The notes: generated by a model from the letters alone, not told the origin. A stretch of DNA of 64,000 nt from Druceiella hillmani (GCA_039881145.1 JAYKKI010000088.1:2767501-2831500), one strand, 5' to 3'. Positions 48,093 to 60,310 are shown, counted from the first letter of the stretch. Numbers and translations: made by a program.

Positions 48093-49139
48093 ATAAATAC
48101 CACCTAGCAATATGAATCAATTTTATAAGCCCTGCACATAGATACTTAACTTAGCCGCTATACCCATATTATGAAATACTGACGCGATTTCAAATAAAAT
48201 ATATTTGTTTACATCTAATAATTAGAATATATTTGTTTACAAGACCATCATAGATGGTAGCCTTCCACATACAATTTTCCAACTTTTTGTAAATTAACCC
48301 AGGGTTAATTATAAAGAACTGTAAAATAGGGATCTTATTTTTTAATTTTTGGGGTACTTCTACAAAGTTTCAAGCTTATAGGGACAACTAATTTTTTATT
48401 TGAACTGTGAACTCCCTTAAGGATTAAATTTTTAAAAAACCCTTAGTAAATGTTTACATTTTATAAAGAACCTCAGTGCAAAATTTCATTGTGCCAGAAT
48501 TTCTTCTTTTATATATGTATATTATTTAGTTTATAAATATTTGAATTTGTTTATACATAAATATATACAAACGAACCCGCTCAGCTTATTATTTTGTACT
48601 TCCGTGCGTGTTTGATGTCTCGTGCAATCAGCCGCCTCTTTCCTCTCTCCATATTTGATCTCGCGAGATGATCTCGTTAGATATCTGATGGCGTTGACAA
48701 TTTACAACACGCACCGCAGGAAGCGAGAGCGAGTCGTGATAACAAATTGGAAGACCAGATTTATTGGACCTAATGCCGCCTCAAAGCGATGGCGTTACGA
48801 AATTGTTGGGGTCGGCTGTACAAAGAGTGTGTACTCGCGAAGGTAATAGGTGTGTCATGGCCCTGGGCTGTAGGGACTAACTAGATGTTGGTTTACTGAC
48901 GCGACGACAGATGTGGGCGTGTTTTTTTTGTGAAGCTGTGAGATATTTTAGGTAGTACACTGACCTTTCGTGATTTTTTTTATTTATCCGATTTAAATTT
49001 AGAGTTTATGTTCATGTGACTCGAACTCAAAATCAAAGAGCATTGAATATATTTGGCGTTAATTTTGGAGAAATTCATTATTCACAATTAAATGAAACTA
49101 CGTGATGTAGTATTATTCCTACTTTCTTTAAGTTCTTTA

Positions 49140-49180
49140 CCACGACCTAGGTTTCGTTGTATCACAACATCTTCAGGTGG
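49140..49180 (-). ncRNA. Hammerhead-ribozyme-like motif (left arm)
   Basis: On the minus strand: CCAC, CTGAAGA, T, GTTGT-gat-ACAAC, GAA, AC-ctag-GT, C, GTGG. Stem I CCAC/GTGG opens the motif (type I layout). The CUGANGA core is complete, stem II has 5 pairs after one extra U, GAA is present, stem III has 2 pairs, and C17 is the expected cleavage base. The extra base between A9 and stem II is not canonical, but it resembles the small hammerhead variants known from Penelope-like elements. Activity is not shown. Confidence 0.55.
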
Positions 49181-49218
49181 GCTATTAGCAAATATATGCA
49201 CCAATCTTGGCTGATAGT

Positions 49219-49259
49219 CCACCTGAAGATGTTGTAATACAATGAAACATAGGTCGTGG
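49219..49259 (+). ncRNA. Hammerhead-ribozyme-like motif (right arm)
   Basis: Same layout on the + strand: CCAC, CTGAAGA, T, GTTGT-aat-ACAAT (one G-U pair), GAA, AC-atag-GT, C, GTGG. The changes relative to the left arm keep the stems: one C-to-T turns a G-C pair into G-U, and the rest fall in loops. Confidence 0.55.
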
Positions 49260-49329
49260 TACACAACTTAAAGGAAGTAGAAATAATACTACATCACGTA
49301 GTGTTATTTAATTGTCAAAGAGCATTGTT

Positions 49330-50975
49330 GAACAAAAGTTTATAAATATATATCAAGCATTTTAGGAAAAAGAAAATTGTCAAAAAGTTTTTCACTGACA
49401 CGAATTTGTACGGTATGATTTTAGCTCTAAAACAAAAAATCATTTACAGTTAACATACTTGTTTTTTTATTTTTTTCCGCAGAAAACTAAATTATGCTTA
49501 GTAAGATAAGTACACTTGATTGCAGACTTATTTCTGTGAAAGTAATTTCTTAGAACGAACGACAATATAAATAGTATAAAACTCTGTTATTCCTGCAGGT
49601 AGGGTTGCCAAGTGTCCGGGATTTACGAGATTTACCTCAATTTGTGGTGTTGTCCCGTGTCCGGAAATGTAATAAGTTTCTCATGGAAATGTAAAAAATT
49701 ACAATAAATATTAAAAATTGTTTTTATTGGCATTTTTTGCGAACCTATATATGCCATGGCTGCATTACAGTTTTACTACTTTGATTAATGGAAAGATCGT
49801 AATCGGATGATCACAGATCAAGACATAATTTCAAATTCGAATAAATTGCGGATAGTCTTGCTGCAGAATTTAACAGTCGTTTTAAATAATCCCGATAGCA
49901 ATAAATTGATTAAAATAACTAAGTTAAAATATGAACATAATGGATTAATATTATGTTCATTGTTGAACTATGGAAGTTAAGCTCCTAATTGCGATTACAT
50001 AAGATTAATTATAGAAAGAGAAGTAAATCTTAACAAATGTCTTTTGCCAAAGATTAGTATTAGCTTTTGGTAAATGTGATTAACATAACGACTGGTTTTG
50101 TGTTAAATTATCATTATATAATGAGACAATAAACTTTGTTAAAAAGTTTACTTTATATTTTGGCAATAGAAGTCAACTTTTTATTTATTTTTATAGATTT
50201 GAATGTTTTGTTTGGTTCAAAAACAGTTTTGTTGGGTCGAACTAATTTATTTTCTTAAATCACTAACAACTATGGTAGGTTAATCTTAACCGTATAGCAT
50301 AAACAAAAAGGAATAAACAATGTTATTTTAATGAGGTTTTATTTTTAATTTTGCCTTAAATTCCATGTGTGAACCCTGTAGTAGAAATGTCCTAAAAAAA
50401 AAGCGATTTTACATATGACAACCATACATGCAGATGACAATGTCCATGAAACGTTGAAATCTTTGATTCTTTATAACATTTGAGAATCTTCATATGGTTC
50501 TCAAAATAGTCTACTCATTTTGATGCACAGAAACACTTGTATGAATAATATACACGTTCTTTGTTACACATTGTGTATATGTATAAAAGTATGGCGAATA
50601 GGTTATTTAGGAATTTCTCAATTTAAAACGCGTTTTTGCAGAATTGTTGTCTATCTGTCTGTTCGTTCACGTATCAACGAGAAAAAAATGGGTCGATTTG
50701 AACGAAACTTTGACTGAACTGGTATTTGTGCATTATTAAAATCTGGACCACCTTTTGTCCGTTTCAGATATTTCCAAGGGCTGTTTTGTCTGTCTGCTTG
50801 CTTTTTATTTATAATTTTTTCTGTTTGTTTGAACATTTTATAAAAAGTAAAGGGCTGAATGAAATAATTATGATAAATGAACAAAATAAAATATAAAGAA
50901 AGTACTTTATTTTTAATAAATTTTCTTAAGGAACTTCAAAATGATTTATTAACATTCAGGTAGTAAGACTAAACG
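49330..50975. other. Intergenic DNA
   Basis: 50,640-50,700 has 'gtctatctgtctgttcgttc', a phrase typical of the GGTTCCGT repeat family's interior. Otherwise no coding or structural signal. Confidence 0.4.
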
Positions 50976-52553
50976 TGCTTGTTTAAAATTAATGAATAGA
51001 AATTGTTGATATTATTACAGACATTCGGTTTAAAATTAATGAATAAAAATTGTTGAAATTTTGTACAGACGTTCGGTTTAAAACTAATGAATAGAAGTTA
51101 TTCAGATTATTACAGACATTCAGTTTAAAACTAATGAATGGAAATTGTTCAGATTATTACAGACATTTAGTTTATAATTAATGAATGAACATTTTTTAGA
51201 TTATTACAGACATTCGGTTTAAAATTAATGAATGGCAATTGTTGCGAATATTACAGACATTCGGTTTAAATTAATGAATAGAAATCGTTAAGATTATTAC
51301 AGACGTTCGGTTTAAAATTAATGAATAGAAATTGTTGAGATCATTACAGAAATTTGATTAAAAATTAACGAATGAAGATTCTTGAGATTATTACAGACAT
51401 TCGGTTTAAAATTAATGAATGGAAATTGTTGAGATTATTATAGAAATTCGGTTTAAAATTAATGAATGGAAATCGTTGAGATTATTCCAGACATTCGGTT
51501 TAAAATTAATGAATGGAAATTGTTGATATTATTACAGACATTCGGTTTAAAATTAATGAATGGAAATTGTTGAAATTATTACAGACATTTTGTTTAAAAT
51601 TAATGAATGGAAATTGTTGATATTATTACAGACATTCGGTTTAAAATTAATAAATAGAAACTCTTTATATTATTACAGACATTCGGTTTAAAATGAATGA
51701 ATAGAAATTGTTGAAATTATTAAGGACATTCGGTTAAAAATTAATGAATAGAAATTATTGAACTTATTATGGACATTTGGTTAAAAATTAATGAATGGAA
51801 ATTGTTGAGATTATTACAGACATTCGGTTTAAAATTAATGAATAGAAATTGTTGAACTCATTGCGGACATTCGGTTTAAAATTAATGAATGGAAATTGTT
51901 GATATTATTACAAAGATTCGGTTTAAAATTAATGAATAGAAATTGTTGAACTTATTACGGACATTCGGTTTAAAATTAATGAATAGAAATTGCTGAACTT
52001 ATTACGGACATTCGGTTAAAAATGAATGAATGGAAATTGTTGAGATTATTACAAAAATTTGATTAAAAATTAATGAATGGAGATTCTTGAGATTATTACA
52101 GACATTCGGTTTAAAATTAATGAATGAAAATTGTTGAGATTATTATAGAAATTCGGTTAAAAATTAATGAATAGAAATTGTTGAGATTATTATAGACATT
52201 CAGTTTAAAATTAATGAATAGAAATTGTCGACCTTATTACGGACATTCCGTTTAAAATTAATGAATGGAAATTGTTGATATTATTACAGACATTCGGTTT
52301 AAAATTAATGAATAGAAATTGTTGAGAGCATTACAGAAAGTGGGTTAAAAATTAATGAATGGAAATTCTTGAGATTATTACAGACATTCGGTTTAAAATT
52401 AATTAATGGAAATTGTTGTGATTATTACAGACATTCGGTTTAAAATGAATGAATGGAAATCGTTGAGATTATTGGAGAAATTTTATTTATAATTAATGAA
52501 TGGGAATTGTTGAAATTATTACAGACGTTCGATTTAAAATTAATGAATGGCAT
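50976..52553. repeat. 47-bp minisatellite, about 33 units
   Basis: Consensus unit: 'attacagacattcggtttaa' + 'aattaatgaatggaaattgt' + 'tgagatt'. Variant sites recur: tagaaa/tggaaa, gttgatatt/gttgagatt/gttgaactt, ttcggttta/ttcggttaa. Blocks of units share variants (for example 51,340-51,480 and 52,050-52,190), which suggests multi-unit duplications. No open frame spans the array and no spacers are unique. Confidence 0.97.
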
Positions 52554-52559
52554 GGATTT

Positions 52560-55500
52560 AAGACCTAAGCAGGATTAAGAACTTTTGCAGAAAGTTATAA
52601 ATCCAAGAATCCCTAAAATAAGAATCCCTAAAGTTAAATGTGAGGATAGTATCCATAATTTTTAAAATATACAAAACGAATGGACCTTATCTGTATTTTA
52701 TCCAACATAAGAACGTAATCTCAAACGGAGATCAAATAACTTAATTCCTTAACATCATCATGGTAAATATGAACATCTTAAATGCAGCCTTACAAATATC
52801 ATTATCTCAAAATGATAGGTGGCCAGTCATAACCACGCCGAACATTGAAAACACGCGTGAGGCTACAGCCCGCTAATACAAAAGCTTACGTGATAAGAGT
52901 TCTGGGACGAGAATATGTTATCACTGTGCATATAATTATATTTAAATGAAGCTTCTTTTTCAGACTCCATTGCAAGACTGAGACTATGTCCCCTTGAAGT
53001 ATTATACTTTGACATATCAAAGAAACAAAACATGCGGCACATCGGTATTATGGAACGGTTAAGAAAGTAGATGAAAAAACTTAAAAAAAGAAGATTACTC
53101 ATCAGGTTAGGATAGATTTATTTATTTTTGGTAATTATTGTTGTCACTTCCAACACCTAGTGCTAAACAGAAACCAAACTAGAATTCAACAGAAGGTATT
53201 GGCACACCACGATTTTTTTGGATAGTGTTTTAGAACTTGTGTCTGTGATCAGCGCGGCTGTCTTAAGTTTTTTGGATAAAGGTATTCATAACTTGGGTAA
53301 TTTTACAAATAATCAATTTCTAATTTAGCTTTTTGGAAAAAGGAGATCTTCCTCTAAAATAAATAACGTTTTTGATAAATAACACTTGTTAATTCTCTGT
53401 TAAGATTATTAAAAAAATGTTCACTGCTTTTGTTTTTTAGTGTACCGTATTTGAAAATAAAAAAACGGAACCTTTGTAAGATTACTCACGTGTTTGTACT
53501 GGTACGTCTTCCTGCCAGCCGAGATTTCGGAAACTCTTTCATGTAGAAACTTGAATTTGCAGTAACTAATAAAATTATGAAGTATAATACACTTTAACAT
53601 ATTTATATGGTAATTTTAGAAAAATAATTAACTAATTAAATTGTGTAACTTTTAAATTTTGTTGTAGAGTGTCGTTTAAGAGGATTAGTTTTATGGGACT
53701 CGAAAGTATTTTCTTCACAATATTAAGTGACTTACTCTTAGAGATATAAACAAAAATTTGTAACAAGTTTAACTCCTCACCACCTCCCCTCTTTATCTTT
53801 CTGAAATTACTGAACCAAAAACCATGAAAAATCTAATTAGAAACTAAAAGGAAAACTGTAATGATAATCCTAGGTCTTGCAATTTCTGGGAATTTCAATA
53901 TAATTTTACGCATGTGAAAATTTGCTAGCCAATACATTAGCAAGGTGAAAAAAAATATTGACGTTTATAATAATATTGAGCCTCTTTCCAGGGGCCGATA
54001 ATACACAATATTTTTACGCATGTCAAACAAAGCTAGGTAGGTTGATAAATTTACGTGTTAATAAATAATATTTAATATTTATAAACAGTTAATAAATAAT
54101 ATTTGTAAATAGTTTAAGAGAAATACTACATTCTACTCGCACTAAACATATTTATTTTCGGTTCAATAGAATAGTTGCATCGTTGCATATTCTAATATTT
54201 GTTGTCAACAATTGCAACATAAGTAAATAATATAAATATTAGCTTCAAAACATCCACTGATAAAAATTTAACTTCTTTGTTTGGAACATCAATAACACGG
54301 GTCTTAGTCCTTAAATCCCTTTGAACGATACTTGGATGCGTAGTCCTAGCTTATTCGATTCACCGTATTAATCTTGATTAGTACATAAAAGGTGTCCAAC
54401 GGGGAGTGAAGTGACCAATAGCGCCATTGTGGGCGTGTCGGGTGACCAAACGTTTGTGTTTTATGGAGATATAAACAGAAACACAAAAGTGGAGATATTT
54501 TTTTATTTTTACCTTTTTAATATTCTACTATGTTTTTCTCCTTTTTAATATTCTACTATCTTTTCGTTCTGCTCTTGTAGAAATAGTGATGTCTACAACT
54601 TCCACGATTGATGACTGAATTGGACCGTCGCTCTGGCAAAGTGACTTCTTTCCTCCCAAGTGTCACTGCGCTATCGTGTCATCTATAGAGCAACGGATCT
54701 TCCTGCGCTCAAGGATAATTCTCACAAATAATGATTTAGCTCTATAAGGTGACCGTCTAAACTAATTTATTCACATATAATAATCTTCGTAGGAAAATTT
54801 TTTCTTCGGCAGAGAAAACCTCATCAAAATGCATTTGAAAGAATTCAAGTCATAAGCGAATAGGCAGCAAGGCAGACGGACAGACTTTGCATTTTTTATA
54901 TATAGAGATTAGGGTTTAGGCTTATTGAAATATTTTGTTTCTACACGATTACGGCCTGGAAGTACAAAAAAATATAATATACAATTTTTGGTTTTTTGAA
55001 AATACGATACGCTCATGATGGTTTTTTTTGTATTCATTTTATTATTTTTTGACGTAATGTCTTATTTTTTTCTTTAGTGTATGTTTTAGCTTTTAAATTT
55101 TGTAACAGAGCAGATACATAAATATATAAGTATCGTCTTGCAAAGAAGCAGGACGGTCATCTAGCGGCCTCCTAATAAAGGTTTTTGTTAAAGAACCGTA
55201 TGTTTTCTGGGATGAAAACTATTCTATATGTTAGAACGTACCACCGACTTTATATAAGAGAGCAAAAGGAGCACGGCGTAAATGAGCCCGGCGGTACAAC
55301 AATAAAATATAATTTTCATAGACTTAATTTCATAGTGTATTAAGTCTATGAGAATTTCTTAAAAAGCTTGTATATTTAGAATATAAAAACCATAGAGCAA
55401 CAGACAATCAAGAAAGAGCGAAAAGAAAATGCAACTTGTTGAGAACTACACAACAAAACAGAAAGGTATCTTAAAAAACGTATATTCATTGTATCTTTAA

Positions 55501-55690
55501 TATATCAAAAATTGTAAGTAAGAATTAACAACAATAAAAATCAAATGAAATACACAATAAGTTTTTAAAAACGATTAAAAAACGTAACATCAATTATTTA
55601 ATGCGTAGCCATTGCCAATTAAAATTAAACTGTTAACTAACATTCGTGCTATATTGGCATTTATGTACGAGACAATTATTATGTTTTTAG
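52560..55690. other. Intergenic DNA with scattered repeat remnants
   Basis: 53,430-53,600 is another GGTTCCGT-family copy ('gtgtaccgtatttgaaaat', 'aaaacggaacctttgtaaga'). 54,830-54,920 ends with 'gcagacggacagactttgca', a common transposon tail. 54,590-54,700 is locally GC-rich with no open frame I can interpret. Confidence 0.4.
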
Positions 55691-55714
55691 ATTCGTAGGC
55701 TCCTTATTTCCTCT

Positions 55715-55980
55715 GATTCCTTAAGTTGTTTACAGACCCTTCTCGCTTATTTCTTAAGTTGTTTACAGACCCTTCTCGCTTATCCAATATCTTTGAATTG
55801 TAGCTTCCTTAAGTTGTTTACAGACCTTTCTCTGATTCCTTAAGTTGTTTACAGACCCTTCTCGCTTATCCAATATCTTTGAATTGTAGCTTCCTTAAGT
55901 TGTTTATAGACCTTTCTCTGATTCCTTAAGTTGTTTACAGACCCTTCTCGCTTATCCAATATCTTTGAATTGTAGCTTCC
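55715..55980. repeat. Nested tandem repeat, ~87-bp units
   Basis: 'ttccttaagttgtttacaga' recurs seven times and 'ccaatatctttgaattgtag' three times (55,783, 55,870, 55,956). A short subunit was duplicated first, then the 87-bp block. Confidence 0.9.
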
Positions 55981-55984
55981 TGAT

Positions 55985-56425
55985 TCGCGAGATCAAGAAA
56001 CTTACGCTTGATTTGGAGTGATCGGGATTTCATGTAGTTCTTGCATGGATCCCTAGACACTATGGTATAGTAATGAAATAGTCGACGCTGAAGCTCGGTT
56101 CACCGCCGTGAACTGGGATCCATGTTTCACTATTATTTTCATTGAAGATCTCCTTCCCATGACTCGTTATTGGATGACAACTGACTGACAGAGTGCGTTG
56201 TAAAGATCATCCCAGATTACGGGTGCGGGATATTTCGAGATCCAATCTTTTATACCCTCAAAACCTTAGTTCTCAAAATTCACTTCCTCTCGAAAGGGAA
56301 TCTCTATGGTACGAGTATCTTACATGCGTTCGGGTCATTGTTCTATTCCTACGTGTCAGAGAATCTCCAATTTGCGATTGTGGGTTGGAGAGGGTAATCT
56401 AAACCATTTAATTCTTATATATAAT
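55985..56425 (+). pseudogene. Non-LTR retrotransposon RNase H/C-terminal fragment
   Basis: Frames on + read HVVLAWIPRHYGIV, like the 'W(V/I)PxHxGIxGNE' part of RNase H in jockey/R1-like LINEs. Then come AEARFTAVNWDP-like text and, at 56,340-56,410, ESPICDCGLERV...NHLIL, like the terminal 'SPxCxCGxxEDxxHxxxxC' region. There are frame changes and stops between them. No reverse transcriptase is left. An AT-rich 3' part follows to about 56,640. Confidence 0.6.
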
Positions 56426-56639
56426 AATATATGTCCTATGTTTATTTACAAATTCCCCATCAACATAAGATTACTTTTATCTATTGCCAATAAACCCATT
56501 CTATTTTTTATTTTTTTTTGTTTATTCATCAATAAACCCATTCAGTATATAAGAAAGAACGACACCAAAATATAGAATCTTTTTTTATTTTTGTTTTTAT
56601 GTTTGTTTGTGTATTTGTATATGTTTATTTTCTCTATAT

Positions 56640-57940
56640 ATTATAATTAATTTTTTTTCTATTTAATTTGACTGTGGTAAACCATCTACCTAATTTTTGT
56701 TTTACTATATAGTTTATTTTTTTGTTACCAACCAACAATGACAGATGTCCGGAATATTGTTTAATCAGTGTTACATAGTCATTTTTCCATACTTGACATT
56801 GGCAAAAGTTCTCTGTGGACAAAACGAACTCCATATAATCAAAGATAAAGTTAAATAATGTGTTTTTAGCTCTTTTAAATTTTTATATAGCTTACTCAAC
56901 GAACGTGTCGGGCCTGCGAGTTTTAAATATTATATGTTCAATCTGCGTTTCGAGGATACAACGGTACACAAGCTGCACTTGCAAATAAAAGAAATAAGGG
57001 AGTTTCCTTAAATAAATGGATTTTTTTTTATTTTTCTAATCAACGATTTAAGTAAAATTACTAAGCAGCTTATTCTTTGATAAAGTTTGGTTCAAAAGCT
57101 ATTAAGTAAGAAAAAAACAAACACACATTCCACATTTGTGATTATTTGTCATTTGTGACAGTTAGATCATCAAAGAGTCATGAAAACAAACACACATTCC
57201 ACATTTGTGATGTCAGTTAGATCATCAAAGAGTCGTATTGTTGGTCACCATGTTGCGGACCCCAAACTCAATTTATCCACGTCCGACGTGCTTTTGTTAG
57301 TCAATAAGTGTATTATATTCACTTTGTCAGCATTCTGTGTCACTTTTGAAACGAATTATCTTTTTGTATGAGTGGCCTCTCTGTTCGGACTTAGTACCTT
57401 AAGCGTTTTGTTTGATTAGTTCTTGACCTTTTTCGGTTCAGTGTTTGGGGTTTAGAGGGTCAAAGGTTGGACAGTTGTCGGTTTACATTAGGTTTAAAAG
57501 GTTAATTTATTTGATTTTTCCAAAAAAGAAACTATTGAAAACACAAATTGTGTATTATTTATTTTAATGTTCTTTTAGCATTGTTATTTTATAAAGAGGA
57601 ATATTCGTTTGTTTGCTTATTTTTATGGTTTGACATAAAAACGGATTACCCGATTTACTTAAAACGTCCATCATCATATAGCTTATAGTGTACAGAAATA
57701 CATAGAATGTAAAATATTTCTTTCAGAAGCAGTACGATGTAATGAAAACAGTCAAATTAAATCGAGTGTATTTTTGGATTATATTTTTAAATTCAATGAT
57801 TCCAGGTTTTGTCTTATGATATTAGTTTTCTGTTGCGAAATAGCATCGCAAAAATATTTTTGATTTGAGCTATTTTGTGTGTATCGATTACATGTAATAT
57901 AATATAGTAAAAAACTCCAAAACGTGTAGCGCTAATTATA
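56640..57940. other. Intergenic DNA with a short direct duplication
   Basis: 'aaacaaacacacattccaca' and 'gttagatcatcaaagagtc' occur twice (57,115-57,179 and 57,183-57,233), the first copy with a 16-base insert. No gene seen. Confidence 0.5.
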
Positions 57941-58342
57941 ATAGATAATTTGATGTAAGTATTTATATGTTACAATATTTGGTCATACAGTTATGCACTT
58001 TACTAAAGTGCGGAATAAATAAATTAACTATAGAGAATATAATTGATAATTTGATGTAAGTATTTATGTGTTACAATATTTGGTCATACAGTTATGCACT
58101 TTACTAAAGTGCGGAATAAATAAATTAACTATAGAGAATATAATTGATAATTTGATGTAAGTATTTATGTGTTACAATATTTGGTCATACAGTTATGCAC
58201 TTTACTAAAGTGCGGAATAAATAAATTAACTATAGAGAATATAATTGATAATTTGATATAAGTATTTATGTGTTACAATATTTGGTCATACAGTTATGCA
58301 CTTTACTAAAGTGCGGAATAAATAAATTAACTATAGAGAATA
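57941..58342. repeat. 101-bp tandem repeat, 4 units, with palindrome
   Basis: Units start at about 57,944, 58,045, 58,146 and 58,247 (gataatttgatgtaag) and are nearly identical. Each contains the perfect palindrome GCACTTTA-c-TAAAGTGC. Confidence 0.96.
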
Positions 58343-58549
58343 CCGGTAAAGAAAAATAATCAAGTGCTAGTTTGGCCCTGGACTATGTCTGGAGTAAAAT
58401 TAATTTATAAGTCATCACTAATAAAAATTTCGCAACGCAATAAATATTTAATAGAACTTAATATAATTAAGTGAGTGAGACATGTATATTATAGTGAATA
58501 TTAAAAAAAAACTATGAAATATTTTTCTCTTTTCATAATTTTAATTAAT

Positions 58550-58612
58550 ATACTCCCCCCCCCCACTTCCGAAACTACTGAATAGTTTCGGAAGTAAGGG
58601 GGGGGGAGAATA
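58550..58612. repeat. C10/G9 hairpin next to repeat copy B
   Basis: Arms 58,550-58,576 and 58,584-58,612 pair through 'acttccgaaact' and facing runs of ten C and nine G, with a 7-base loop. It directly adjoins dispersed repeat copy B. Confidence 0.85.
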
Positions 58613-59395
58613 TTTTTGAAGTGTAATTTATTTGGGCGCAATTATAGTAAAATGTCAAGATTAAATTTTATGCAACGTTATCAATAAAACGTTCTCATGC
58701 AACGTTTTGTTGCAACGTTTGAATGTAACAAATCTGTCGCAAAAAGGATGGAAAATAGGTACTTAGCTAAGAACCGAGAGAGATAGATGAACACGATCCA
58801 ATGAGACAATAAATGTAAGCATGCGCGAAAACAAACAAAAATGGCGCTAACTACTGATATCAGCTATTTTGTACATTACATGTGTCAAAAGTGAACTGTC
58901 AAAATTTTGTCGATTTGTTAATCCATTTATGACAGATTTATTACTAATTCAGCGTGTATTTCGTCCATTACTTCATTTATTTATAAATCTACAAAAAACC
59001 CACACACATAGTTATACATATAATTTACGGCAGGAATAATACATCCCAACTTCCTTCTTTCTTCCTTCCGCATTTAGCAGTGTTGTGGTACTGGCATCGT
59101 GGCTTTTTTTTATTGACAGCTGTCTATATAAATTTAAAACAAGATTTTATTAGATATTTACGTCGATTTTTATTATTTTTCTGTATGTATAGTATTAATA
59201 TCTTCTTATACGAATTTATTACAATCTATAGACTTACACTTAATATACCTTCTCTCCCGCTCTCTACCGTTTACCTCTTACATACTTACAAATCGAAGTT
59301 TAGACCGCCATAGAAGTTTCACTTCTGCCACATGTACTAAGTTGCACATGATTTTGTTTCTACATTTTTTAGCGTATTTCTGAAGATATGAAATA
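58613..59395 (+). repeat. Dispersed repeat family, copy B
   Basis: Collinear with copy A but lacks its 23-bp hairpin block and the internal duplication. It ends with 'agaagtttcacttctgccac' near 59,320. A short piece of the same end recurs at 63,560-63,600. Confidence 0.8.
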
Positions 59396-59829
59396 TAAAA
59401 TTATGAAAAGCGTATCTTTGAAATCCTTACAACTAGCTCATTTAATCGATACTTCACACATTATACGGAATCTTACAAATTTTTTCCCTTGCTCAATCGC
59501 CACCCTCTAATCCGTCCTCTCTAAAATTTCCACATAAATATTCTTATACATTAGCTATCGAGGTATGTTCGGGTTAGATGCTTTATTACTATGCCCTATT
59601 TCGGAGAAAAAGGGTTGTAACCGACGTACACGTGAGTTATTTTGTAAAAGTTCCCTTTTTTTCGAGGTAAGGTACCTTAATTAACCGTAAATAATTAATT
59701 GTACAAAAAAATATTGAAAAACTGCAGAAACTTCTGGGCAATACCAGGATGGACTGCTGGCAATTTATTCCAAAATTACGATAGAATCCCATTGTTTGAT
59801 ATTACAAATCTTAATATCAATACATATTA

Positions 59830-60310
59830 TAAAACAAAGACTTCTTTGTGGTATCTTTATTACTGAAGGTCGTGCCCAGCTTAAAGTACCTGATAAAGTA
59901 CCCGATACAAGTACCTGATACTTGTCTCATAGCGACAGTGATAGGGAGTCTCATGATGACCTTAACTTAATCAGATCAGATCTCTTTTGATCTCCATTTT
60001 ATCTACAATAACCAGTTTATTTAAGTTGTCTGCCTATCAACTATATGGATAAAGTAACAGAGAACTCGTTGGTAATAGATGGTCGATAATTTGGTCTTAA
60101 TCTGAAATTGAGTGTAGATTTGTTGGTTCCTTTGGCAGTCCACGGTATACACCACATTCTGCTCCAATATAACACCTCAAAAAACTCGATCGTCTTTCTG
60201 TTTGCTGCAAGGATTTTTCAGAACTCGGACTCATATAGAAAGATAAAGAAAACAAGCGTTCGCAGCAATATCTTCTTGGTGGTATTGGAGACCTTCCATC
60301 CACACGATAC
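59830..60310 (-). pseudogene. LINE (RTE-type) reverse-transcriptase C-terminal remnant
   Basis: On the minus strand from 60,305, one frame reads WKVSNTTKKILLRTLVF, FIFLYESE, stop, then WSRMWCIPWTAKGTNKS. This matches the 'LLRTLVFSxxLYGxExWTL...WRRMLRIPWTARRTNxSIL' block of endonuclease-reverse transcriptases. One internal stop and a missing part of the block show it is dead. Weaker similarity continues to about 59,830. No endonuclease or RT catalytic motifs are present. Confidence 0.75.

Larger units (their letters stand above)
49046..49314 (+). mobile_element. Foldback retroelement with 13-bp target-site duplication
   Basis: 269 bp, flanked by the exact direct repeat tcaaagagcattg (49,033-49,045 and 49,315-49,327). 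It starts with a single-copy tail (aatatatttggcgttaattt...). Then come inverted arms of about 95 bp: 49,085-49,180, against the complement of 49,219-49,314 with about ten mismatches. A 30-40-bp unpaired centre separates them. Each arm holds a hammerhead-like motif. TSDs of 12-13 bp in both known copies fit target-primed insertion, and the motif suggests a non-autonomous relative of Penelope-like elements. There is no coding sequence. Confidence 0.8.

Noticed and set aside
50976..52553. CRISPR-like regular repeats
   Set aside because: The 47-bp units are contiguous with no unique spacers, in a eukaryotic genome; it is a minisatellite.
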